Source of the DNA: Chthoniobacterales bacterium | Lineage (GTDB): Bacteria; Verrucomicrobiota; Verrucomicrobiia; Chthoniobacterales; UBA10450 | Assembly: GCA_013695905.1 (NCBI GenBank) | Contig: JACCZQ010000064.1 | Coordinates: 1 to 21,134 of the forward strand | DNA length: 21,134 nucleotides | Direction of reading: 5' to 3' | Part shown: one piece after another, positions 1 to 7,081 of the stretch | Position numbering within the stretch: the stretch's first letter is position 1 | Layout of the letters: every line of letters begins with the position of its first letter | Notes under the pieces: model-generated | What the model saw: the letters and a program-made list of their open reading frames with translations, nothing else | Told to the model about the DNA's origin: nothing | The model's database searches: none | Translations under genes and position numbers: made by a program

Positions 1-609
1 GAGGGAGTTCCTTCTCCCCGTGGGAGAAGGTTAGGATGAGGGCAGGACCGTATTCCGAAGTCTCTGTGACACTGCACCAGGGAGAAATCACCGCTCTCCC
101 TCCGAGAGCGTTTCATAAGCGCCCGGAGGGTGCGGCGGAATAAAGCCCGGAGTGCAGCGACAGCGGAACTCCGGGTCGCTCGCCCCGCGAAAGATGCAGC
201 CCCCGAAGTGGGGCGACGGAAGTGTGGCATGGAGACCATCTTCCGTCACCCGTTCCACGGGTTCGCTCTTTCCGCAGACTCTCATCCCGGAGTTCCGCTG
301 CCGCTCCACTCCGGGCTTTATTCCGGCCCACCCTCCGGGCGCTCACCCAGCCACGCCCATATGATAACCGTCGGTCCGGCGGATGGCGCTCGGCGCCGCA
401 GCCGGACAGTGTTGACGCCATCGGCGCCGCCTGCGGAGGTTCCGCTCAGGAGATTCCCCTCTCCCGAACCCACTCCATACCCTCACTGGCGCTGCGCGTC
501 CGTCTCTCCCAACGGGAGAGAGGGGCGAGGGAGTTCCTTCTCCCCGTGGGAGAAGGTTAGGATGAGGGCAGGACCGTATCCTAAGTCTCTGTTACATTGC
601 ACTAACTCG
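1..609. repeat. REP-like repeat block upstream of the SGNH hydrolase gene
   Basis: This 600-bp stretch holds no convincing gene; the reading frames crossing it are repeat-derived. A direct repeat starts at 1 and again at 527: the first 53 bases are identical, then similarity continues with a few changes to about 76 and 602. Each copy contains a perfect 9-bp hairpin (stem 10-18/22-30 and 536-544/548-556, loop CGT). Another hairpin, TCTCTCCC-AAC-GGGAGAGA, lies at 503-521. Between the direct repeats is a long imperfect palindrome, listed separately. The pattern resembles the REP-type 'gggagaagg...gatgaggg' elements scattered between genes in many high-GC bacteria. The second copy ends just before the start codon at 610. 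Confidence 0.75.
118..343. repeat. 226-bp imperfect palindrome (58-bp inverted repeat arms)
   Basis: Arms at 118-175 and 286-343 are reverse complements with about four or five mismatches in 58 bases. Shared blocks include CCGGAGTTCCGCTG and CTCCGGGCTTTATTCCG. The 110-bp centre contains a further 8-bp inverted repeat, GACGGAAG at 215-222 and CTTCCGTC at 240-247. Read as RNA or single-stranded DNA it could fold into a long cruciform. No transposase lies beside it, so it may be a non-autonomous repeat element or a pair of inverted REP-like units. The function is unknown. Confidence 0.75.
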
Positions 610-1305
610 ATGTTTCGCCGCGCCTTTCTCTTCCTGGCCGTCGCCGCGGTGTTCTTCTCGTTAGGCGTGCTGGCGCGGCCAACTCTGAGCCGCCTGAAGC
701 AGCAGGTGCGGACACCGCCCCCGGCCGATTTCCAGGTGTTCGATCTCACGCACTACACGGCGAAGAGGTCTCACTTCGCCACGCTCCGCGAAACCCGGCA
801 GGTGGTGCTGCTCGGCGATTCGCGGGTCGCCTTTGCGGAGTGGTCGGAGCTGCTGGAGCGGAGCGATACCTCGAATCGCGGCATCTCCGGCGATACGACG
901 AGCGGAGTGTTGCGACGGCTGCCCGCGTCTGTGCCGACGAGTGGAGTGCTCTGCGTCATCCAGGTCGGCGTGAACGATCTTATCCTCGGCGGCTCCGTTG
1001 AGCAGGTGGTGGCGAATTACCGCCGCATCGTCGATTACCTCCGGCAGGAGAAGAACGCGCGGGTGGTGATTACCTCCGTGATCCCCGCGAGCGAAGAGCA
1101 GCCGGAGCTAAATCGCGCAGTCCACGAGTGCAACCAGCAGCTGGTGCAGCTCGCCGCTGCCAGCGGGGCGCAGTGGCTGGATCTGGGGCCGTCGCTTAGC
1201 CCGGAGGGTTTTCTCCGTCCGGAATTTCGGAGTGATGCCGTGCATCTCAACGGCGATGGATACCTGCGCCTGCGCGATGTGCTCGCGCCGTTGCTCCAGC
1301 CGTAG
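610..1305 (+). CDS. membrane-anchored SGNH/GDSL hydrolase
   Basis: A 231-residue protein of the SGNH hydrolase superfamily, which cleaves or transfers ester groups, often acetyl groups on glycans or lipids. All four blocks are visible: GDS at 69-71 (nucleophile Ser71), the glycine block RGISGD at 90-95, GVND at 120-123, and DAVH at 209-212 (catalytic Asp209/His212). Residues 4-22 form one hydrophobic segment that should act as an uncleaved anchor or signal peptide, placing the enzyme outside the cytoplasmic membrane. I chose ATG 610 because the open frame further upstream is repeat DNA and the hydrophobic segment begins right after this Met; ATG 562 in the same frame lies inside the repeat. 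No good ribosome site is visible. It converges on the sugar transferase gene with a 9-bp gap, so a role in trimming or acylating the same polysaccharide is likely. The substrate is not known. Confidence 0.88.
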   Translation: MFRRAFLFLAVAAVFFSLGVLARPTLSRLKQQVRTPPPADFQVFDLTHYTAKRSHFATLRETRQVVLLGDSRVAFAEWSELLERSDTSNRGISGDTTSGVLRRLPASVPTSGVLCVIQVGVNDLILGGSVEQVVANYRRIVDYLRQEKNARVVITSVIPASEEQPELNRAVHECNQQLVQLAAASGAQWLDLGPSLSPEGFLRPEFRSDAVHLNGDGYLRLRDVLAPLLQP

Positions 1306-1314
1306 CACGCCTGT

Positions 1315-2721
1315 TCAGTAGGCGCTCCGCGGCGGCACGATCAGCTGCGCGAAGGTGCGCAGGATGATCCCGCACTCGAGCGAGAGGTTCCAATTTTCCA
1401 GGTACTCGATGTCGCAGGCGACGCGGTTCTGGATGTCGGAATCGTTTCGTGCTTCGCCGCGGTACCCGCGCACCTGCGCGAGGCCGGTGATGCCCGGCTT
1501 CACAAAGGTGCGGACGTTGTAGTTCGCCATGAGACGGGAGAACTGCGTGTTATGCTCGATGAGGTGCGGGCGCGGCCCGACGATGCTCATGTCGCCTTTG
1601 AGCGTGTTCCAGAATTGCGGCACCTCGTCGATGCTCAGCTTCCGGAACAACCGGCCGAGCGGGTAGATGCGGTCGTCGTTTTCGCGCGCCTGCCGGGCGA
1701 GGTCGCCGTTGTGCGGGTGCATGGTGCGGAACTTCAGAATCGGGAACTGCCTGTTCTGCATGCCGGCTCGTGTTTGCACATGAAAGAGCGGCCCCGGCGA
1801 TTGCAATCGCTGGGCCAGCCAGACGATGATGCAGAGCACTGGGAAGACGAACAGCATGACCGGCAGCGCGATCACCACATCGATGGCGCGCTTGAAGCAG
1901 CGGTTGAGCGGATTCTCGAGCGGTTCTTCGCGCAGGCCGATGAAACGAAAACCGTCATCTTCGAAATGAGTGACCGGGTGGCGCAGCTTCTCCTCGAGGT
2001 CGCTGACGATCAACAGCCGCACGCCGAGCTGATCGCAGACGCGGATGATGTGGCGATTGATCTCCGAGAAGAGGGGGAACTCCAGCAGGATCACCTGCGT
2101 GATGCCGCGCTCCCGCACGACGCGGTCGATATCGGCCTCGGTGCCAAGCAGCGGAATGCCGTCTTCGGTTTGCTCGATCGGCTCATCGGAAAGCAATCCC
2201 ACGGTGCGCAAGCCGATCTCCGATTTCCGGCGGAGCCAGCCGCGGAGCTGCTTCGCTTTCTCGGAGGAGCCGATCAGGAGCGTTTTCTCGGCGCGTTGTT
2301 GAGTAAAAATGCCGCGCGCGAGGAACGACGGGAGATAGTAATGCGAGAAGAGCAGTGCCACGTAGAGCCACGGGACAAAATTGAAGAAGAAAAGACGCGA
2401 GATGAAGGTGTCCTGCGTCGCGATGAGGTAGAGGACGAGGGCGCCGGTGCTGGCCAGCGTCTGGCGCAGACTGAGGCGGTGTTGTCGGAGCAGTTCGTTC
2501 TGGAGGAAGTAATTCTTCGAACCGTCGCGGCTCAGCGATTCGACGGTCATCCCGAGCACGAGCAGGATGCAGTAAATGCTGTAGCGTCGCCACGTCAGCT
2601 CCGCGCCCTCGGAGTAAAACGTCACCATGACCCAGACGCCAAACCAGAAGAGCGCCGCGACCAGAATGATCTGGCAGAGCAGGAAAAGGCGGTAGAGACC
2701 CTCCGTGCGTTGCGTGACCAT
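1315..2721 (-). CDS. polyprenyl-phosphate glycosyl-1-phosphate transferase (exopolysaccharide initiation)
   Basis: A 468-residue WcaJ/WbaP-type enzyme. The family moves a sugar-1-phosphate from a nucleotide sugar to undecaprenyl phosphate at the inner membrane face, the first step of repeat-unit synthesis for exopolysaccharide or O-antigen. About four N-terminal membrane segments (roughly 12-33, 47-62, 88-102, 108-128) are followed by a soluble Rossmann-like domain (about 146-265, starting TLLIGSSEKA). The C-terminal bacterial sugar transferase domain (276-468) opens with KRAIDVV and a membrane hairpin. Key motifs are KFRTM at 330-334, the SIDEVPQFWN block with Asp365-Glu366, VGPRP at 381-385, and KPGITGLAQV at 408-417. 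Length and layout are complete. The gene starts 163 bp from the divergent ligase operon, so the intergenic region probably carries both promoters. The sugar donor (glucose, galactose or other) cannot be told from sequence alone. Confidence 0.93.
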   Translation of the reverse strand: MVTQRTEGLYRLFLLCQIILVAALFWFGVWVMVTFYSEGAELTWRRYSIYCILLVLGMTVESLSRDGSKNYFLQNELLRQHRLSLRQTLASTGALVLYLIATQDTFISRLFFFNFVPWLYVALLFSHYYLPSFLARGIFTQQRAEKTLLIGSSEKAKQLRGWLRRKSEIGLRTVGLLSDEPIEQTEDGIPLLGTEADIDRVVRERGITQVILLEFPLFSEINRHIIRVCDQLGVRLLIVSDLEEKLRHPVTHFEDDGFRFIGLREEPLENPLNRCFKRAIDVVIALPVMLFVFPVLCIIVWLAQRLQSPGPLFHVQTRAGMQNRQFPILKFRTMHPHNGDLARQARENDDRIYPLGRLFRKLSIDEVPQFWNTLKGDMSIVGPRPHLIEHNTQFSRLMANYNVRTFVKPGITGLAQVRGYRGEARNDSDIQNRVACDIEYLENWNLSLECGIILRTFAQLIVPPRSAY

Positions 2722-2884
2722 GGTTAACCCCGAGGGGCAACGCTAAGAGTACGCGATGGCCGCCAGCCTTCAACTCGTGGTAAAATCAGCGGCAACATCG
2801 TGTTACAATCCGTTTCTTGGCGGCACTTCGAGTGCCTCTCTTCACCAGGCAGCTATTCCCATACCATGAGCTGCTCTATTGCTG
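2722..2884. promoter_or_regulatory. divergent intergenic region with leader hairpin and candidate -10 box
   Basis: This 163-bp gap separates the divergent sugar transferase and ligase operon starts, so both promoters should be here. On the plus strand TACAAT at 2805-2810 resembles a -10 box, but no good -35 lies 16-18 bp upstream. A perfect 6-bp hairpin, GGCACT-TCG-AGTGCC, occupies 2822-2836 in what would be the operon leader. It is not followed by a T run, so it is not an obvious terminator. The promoter assignment is weak; only the hairpin is directly visible. Confidence 0.35.
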
Positions 2885-5263
2885 ATGTCTGACGAGGTGC
2901 AGCCAGACCCGCCGCGCCGCCGCCTCCGGGCTGGTGCAGGAGCCTCGTGGCAGGACATCGCCACGGCGCTGCTCCCGGTGCTCGCCTGCTTCCTCGGCGG
3001 AGCGACGGAGAAATGGGCGGAGGGAATCGTGGTGGCGTTTCTCGGGGTGCTGTTGCTGGCCTCGCCGCTGCGGGATTCGCTCGGGCCGGCGGTGAACGTG
3101 ATCTTCCTCGCGCTGCTGGCGACGGCGGGCGTGGCTTTCCTCCCGGCCAGCTGGTTCTTTCAACCCGAATGGCGCCAGGCGCTGGTGAACGATTTCGGGA
3201 TCGGCATCGCGTCCACCGTGACACCGCAGCCGTGGATTACCGCCGGCTGCTTCGCCAGCATGGTGGCGGGGATGAGCTGGGTCTATTTCGTGGCCAGCCA
3301 GGAGGCGGAGAACCGCGCCGTCCGCCAGCAATTCCGCCTCTTCGCCCTCGGGGTGGTGCTGCTGGCCGGTCTCTCCATGGGCCTCTACTACGCGCAACAG
3401 GCGCTGCCGTTCTGGCACAATCAGCGCGGCTTCGGTCCGTTTCCGAATCGCAACCAGATGGCGAATCTCCTCGGCCTGACCGCGGTGATCATTCTCGCCT
3501 GCGGCCAGGACGATCTGCGACAGGGGCGGAAACGCTGGGTGGTGTGGCTCGCCGCGCTGGCGGTGGTGATCACCGCGATCGTGCTGAATTTCTCCCGTGC
3601 CGGCATCGCGATTCTTGTCGCCGGCAGTGTGCTGTGGGTGGCGATCCTGGTGGTGCGGCAGGGCTCGGTCGCACGCATCGCGGTCGGCGCTTCGGTGCTG
3701 CTCGGGTTGCTCACGGTGTTGCTGGTCCTCGGCGGCGCCACGCTGGAGCGATTCAATCTGCGGGCGGCGGAAGGCACCGGGCTGACCAGCGATTTCCGCT
3801 GGCTCATCTTCCAGGACGCGTGGCAACTCATCCGCTCCTCGCCATGGGTCGGGATCGGCCTAGGCAACTTCGAGCCGCTCTTCGCGATCTTTCGCGATGC
3901 GTCGTTTGGGCAAACACGTGCGCTCCATCCGGAGAGCGACTGGCTCTGGCTGGTGGCGGAGCTCGGCTGGCCGGCGGCCGCGTTGATCCTCGTAGGCGGT
4001 GTGCTGCTCCTGCGGCGCGTCTTTCCGCTCAGCGACGGGACGAATCAGCGGTTCCGCCTCGCCGCATTAGTGGCGGCGGTGCTCTTTGCGCTGCATGCGC
4101 TCGCCGATGTTTCGGGACACCGGGTGGGCTCCGCCTATGCGGGCCTTTTCCTTTTCGGTCTCGCGCTGCGGCGGCCGGAGCAGCCGGGCGCCAGCCGCGC
4201 GTTGGTGGTGGTGTTCCGCCTCATCGGCGCTGCGCTGTTGGTGATCGGCGGGACGTGGGTGATCGCCTCCTACGGCAGTATGTCGCTGCCAGGTGGCATC
4301 GGCGCGGATAACGAGCAGCGGCTGGCGCGGGCGGCGCATGTGGGGCGTCGCGCCGGCGAGACGATCGACCGCACCACGCGCGCGCTCGCGTGGGAGCCGC
4401 TGAATTGGCAGCTCTACTTTCTCCGGGCGCTTGGCAAAGTGACTGCCCAGCGTCCGCCGCACGAAGCGGTGGATGATTTCCGGCGCGCGCGGTTCCTGGA
4501 GCCGAACTCCTACGAGGTGCCGTACCACGAAGGCGCCGCGTGGCTGCGCACGCAGCCGACCCTCGCCGTGACCGCGTGGCGAGAGGCGCTCCGCCGCGCC
4601 GGGCCGGAACGCGCCGAGCTTTACTCGCGCATGCTCTCGGCGGCACAGGGGCAGAACCTCATCGTGCGACAGATGCTGGAGGAGTTCGGCAGCGTGCAGC
4701 CGGACCTCGCGCTCGCGTATCTCGAGCGATCGCAGGGCGACGATTTCGCCTCCGGATTGACGAAACTCCTCCGGCACGATCCGGCGCTGCAGATGCTCAC
4801 GCCAGAGCAGAAGAGAAGACTCTTCGCGCTCTGGAGCGAACGCGGCGACGTGGCGTGGCTCTCCGCCTACACGCAACAGCACCCGGAGTTGCTGAGCTTC
4901 GCCTGGCGCGGGGTGGCGAAACATCACGCCAGCCGGAAGGAGTTCCGCGCCGCCTGCGAGCTGGCGCAGCGTTCCGTGCCGGCGCCGAAAATGCCGGTGA
5001 TGAACTCCACCTCCTCGATCGAGGAGCTGCAGAAGAAAATTTTCTCCTCACCTAACGAATACGACGCCGGGCTCGCGCTCTATCAGCAGCAAATCGAAGG
5101 GGGAAAACCGGGTGATGCGCTCCTCACTTTGCGGCGCTTAACGGAGCAGCCGGGGGTGCCCGCTTACTTTCACTTCCTCGAGGCGCAGGCGTGGGCGGCG
5201 CAGGAAAACTGGGAACGCGCCTGGCAGGCGTGGCTCACCTTCGATAGCGCCCGGGGGAACTAG
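2885..5263 (+). CDS. O-antigen ligase/polymerase-like membrane protein with TPR-like C-terminal half
   Basis: A 792-residue protein. Residues about 20-470 form a multi-pass membrane domain of the Wzy_C/WaaL type, which polymerises glycan repeat units or transfers finished glycan from its lipid carrier on the outer face of the membrane. Family signs are GFGPFPNRNQM at 182-192 with the NRN core, RAGIAIL in a later helix, the stretch SPWVGIGLGNF, and ALHPESDW with His348 and Glu350 in the large periplasmic loop. After a last membrane segment near 440-460 comes a roughly 320-residue soluble alpha-helical half with Ala/Leu-rich 34-residue-like repeats (for example AWEPLNWQLYFLRALGK), read here as TPR-like. 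Start: ATG 2885 gives MSDEVQPD; TTG 2879 is also in frame. It is first in a five-gene operon; the next gene begins 3 bp after its stop. Polymerase versus ligase cannot be decided from sequence. Confidence 0.88.
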   Translation: MSDEVQPDPPRRRLRAGAGASWQDIATALLPVLACFLGGATEKWAEGIVVAFLGVLLLASPLRDSLGPAVNVIFLALLATAGVAFLPASWFFQPEWRQALVNDFGIGIASTVTPQPWITAGCFASMVAGMSWVYFVASQEAENRAVRQQFRLFALGVVLLAGLSMGLYYAQQALPFWHNQRGFGPFPNRNQMANLLGLTAVIILACGQDDLRQGRKRWVVWLAALAVVITAIVLNFSRAGIAILVAGSVLWVAILVVRQGSVARIAVGASVLLGLLTVLLVLGGATLERFNLRAAEGTGLTSDFRWLIFQDAWQLIRSSPWVGIGLGNFEPLFAIFRDASFGQTRALHPESDWLWLVAELGWPAAALILVGGVLLLRRVFPLSDGTNQRFRLAALVAAVLFALHALADVSGHRVGSAYAGLFLFGLALRRPEQPGASRALVVVFRLIGAALLVIGGTWVIASYGSMSLPGGIGADNEQRLARAAHVGRRAGETIDRTTRALAWEPLNWQLYFLRALGKVTAQRPPHEAVDDFRRARFLEPNSYEVPYHEGAAWLRTQPTLAVTAWREALRRAGPERAELYSRMLSAAQGQNLIVRQMLEEFGSVQPDLALAYLERSQGDDFASGLTKLLRHDPALQMLTPEQKRRLFALWSERGDVAWLSAYTQQHPELLSFAWRGVAKHHASRKEFRAACELAQRSVPAPKMPVMNSTSSIEELQKKIFSSPNEYDAGLALYQQQIEGGKPGDALLTLRRLTEQPGVPAYFHFLEAQAWAAQENWERAWQAWLTFDSARGN

Positions 5264-5266
5264 CGG

Positions 5267-7081
5267 ATGGAGAGCAGCCCCGCAGCTCCAGCACGTGCGA
5301 CGTTCTTCCGGAAGCTCTGGCCCAGCGCGCTGCTGCTCATCTGTCTCGCGGGCGTATTCGATTGGCTGAGTGCTGAAACGCGTCGCCTCTATCTCGATGA
5401 GCCGGGTATTCCGGTGCGGCATTCCGGCACGGTGCGGCAACACTTTGCCCTCCAAGGCGACAGGGTGATTCCGCAGATCATCATGCGCGATGATGCGCGC
5501 GCGGCGTTTCCGCTGCAGACGCGCGTGCCGTGGAGGTTGCAGCTCGGGGTGAAGCCGAAAGGCGCCGCATCGTATGAGATCTACCGCACACGGAAAGGCG
5601 CACGGCAGCTGCTCGTGGCGGAGGAGGTGACAAAGGCGGAGAAGCGGGCGCTGGCCATTCCAGCCGGCGACGGGGAGCTGGAGTTCGCGTCCACCGGAGC
5701 CGTGACATGGCTGGACCCGCGGGTGGTGCGAACGGTGTTTTTGTGGCCGTTGTATGCCGCTGCGGCAGTGGCTTTGATGGTGGTGATTTTCCGGCGGGTG
5801 CGCGCAGGAAATACGCGTGTGGCCGAGTGGTCGATGCTCCTGCTGGTGGTGGGAGGGTTGCTCCTCATCGTCGAACCGCTGCTGCGGAAATATCGGCTGA
5901 AGCTGCCGCCGGTGATTATCGCCGCGCGCACGGAACTCGGTCTGGCGGGGCAGCAGGACGCGCGCTGGATCGAGCCGGAGCGATATAAACTGCGGCTGCG
6001 CCCGAACCTGAACGTGTATTCGGAATGGCGCTACGGCGATATCACTCGCCTCGGTTACATCCCGCGGGAGGTGAGCACGCCGCGGCTGCACCGTTACCCG
6101 GTGAGAACTGATGCGGAGGGATTCCGGAACGCGGCGGTGCGGGAGGAGATCGATCTCGCGGCTCTCGGCGATTCGTTCACGGACGGGATGACCTCCCCTG
6201 CGGAAGAGCTTTGGCCGGCCCGGCTGGAGCAGCTCACCGGGCGCGCGGTGCAGAATTTCGGCACGGGCGGGTTCGGCCCGCAGCAGGCGCACTATGTCTT
6301 CCAGGATTACGTGGCGCGGCGGAGACCGCGCTGGACGGTGCTGGCATTCTACGCGGGGAATGATCTGCAGGATGCGGAGGCGTTCGACCGCTGGGAGCGC
6401 GGCGAGAATCGGGTGCGCGAGGAGTTAACCGGCTGGCGGCTGACGCCGTCGTTCCGCCGCTCTGAGACTTTGTATCTGTGGACGCTGCTGCGCGTGGCGA
6501 CGGCCCCGCTGGCCAGCCGCCGCCGCGGAGAGGGTGAGCGCCCGGTGGAGCAGCCGCAGTTCGATCGCGGGATGTTCCGTGTGCCCGTGGCTGGCCAGGT
6601 GCTGCAGTTCGCGTTCTTCCCGCCGAATCTGCAGCGCGCCGCCACGCCGCGCGCGGAGCTGGAGCAGAGCACGGGATGGCAGCTGACGCGCGCAACGCTG
6701 GCGAAGCTGAAGGCGGAATGCGAAGAGAACGGCAGCAGGTTTGTGCTGATGCTTATCCCGTCGAAAGAGCAGGTGTATTGGCCGGTCGCGGAGCAGGCGC
6801 TGCCGCCCGCGGCGCTGCAGGAGGCGGTCGATTTCTCGGCCCGCTTCAACAGCGCGCCGCTGCGCGTGGAAGAGGTGCGTGAGCATCGGCTGACGCTCCC
6901 TGCACTCGTCCGGGAGTTCTGCGCCGGGGAAGGCATTCCGTTCGTGGACCTGACCGATCCGCTGCAGGAGCAGGTCGCCACCGGGCGGGAAGTTTTCTTC
7001 GCTGATGATACGCATTGGAATGCAACTGGTCATGACATCGCCGCTCGCGCGCTGGCGCAGTTCCTCGGTCTGACACCGTGA
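5267..7081 (+). CDS. membrane-bound SGNH/AlgX-like hydrolase or acyltransferase
   Basis: A 604-residue protein with a membrane segment at about 19-34, a roughly 120-residue beta-rich insert, two more membrane segments (about 154-176 and 188-206), then an SGNH domain from about 290 to the end. Catalytic blocks are GDSFTDG at 301-307 (Ser303), YAGND at 362-366, and ADDTHWNATGH at 579-589 (Asp580/His583). The DTHWN form is typical of AlgJ/AlgX-like and related proteins that add or remove acetyl groups on exported polysaccharides, so O-acetyl chemistry on the glycan is the likely job; this is inference from the family. A GGGGGA ribosome site lies about 8 bp before ATG 5267. Its stop overlaps the carbamoyltransferase start by 4 bp (GTGA), which implies coupled translation. 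This is the second SGNH enzyme of the locus and is unrelated in layout to the one at 610-1305. Confidence 0.87.
   Translation: MESSPAAPARATFFRKLWPSALLLICLAGVFDWLSAETRRLYLDEPGIPVRHSGTVRQHFALQGDRVIPQIIMRDDARAAFPLQTRVPWRLQLGVKPKGAASYEIYRTRKGARQLLVAEEVTKAEKRALAIPAGDGELEFASTGAVTWLDPRVVRTVFLWPLYAAAAVALMVVIFRRVRAGNTRVAEWSMLLLVVGGLLLIVEPLLRKYRLKLPPVIIAARTELGLAGQQDARWIEPERYKLRLRPNLNVYSEWRYGDITRLGYIPREVSTPRLHRYPVRTDAEGFRNAAVREEIDLAALGDSFTDGMTSPAEELWPARLEQLTGRAVQNFGTGGFGPQQAHYVFQDYVARRRPRWTVLAFYAGNDLQDAEAFDRWERGENRVREELTGWRLTPSFRRSETLYLWTLLRVATAPLASRRRGEGERPVEQPQFDRGMFRVPVAGQVLQFAFFPPNLQRAATPRAELEQSTGWQLTRATLAKLKAECEENGSRFVLMLIPSKEQVYWPVAEQALPPAALQEAVDFSARFNSAPLRVEEVREHRLTLPALVREFCAGEGIPFVDLTDPLQEQVATGREVFFADDTHWNATGHDIAARALAQFLGLTP

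Noticed and set aside
130..609. N-terminal extension of the SGNH hydrolase frame to position 130
   Set aside because: The extra 160 codons translate repeat DNA (inverted and direct repeats); the protein's hydrophobic anchor begins right at ATG 610.
1552..2727. 391-codon plus-strand open frame opposite the sugar transferase
   Set aside because: It is charged, low-complexity shadow coding of the well-supported minus-strand transferase; no domain is recognisable.
2876..3826. 316-codon minus-strand frame opposite the ligase gene
   Set aside because: His/Glu/Arg-rich composition typical of an antisense shadow in high-GC DNA; the plus strand encodes a clear membrane protein.
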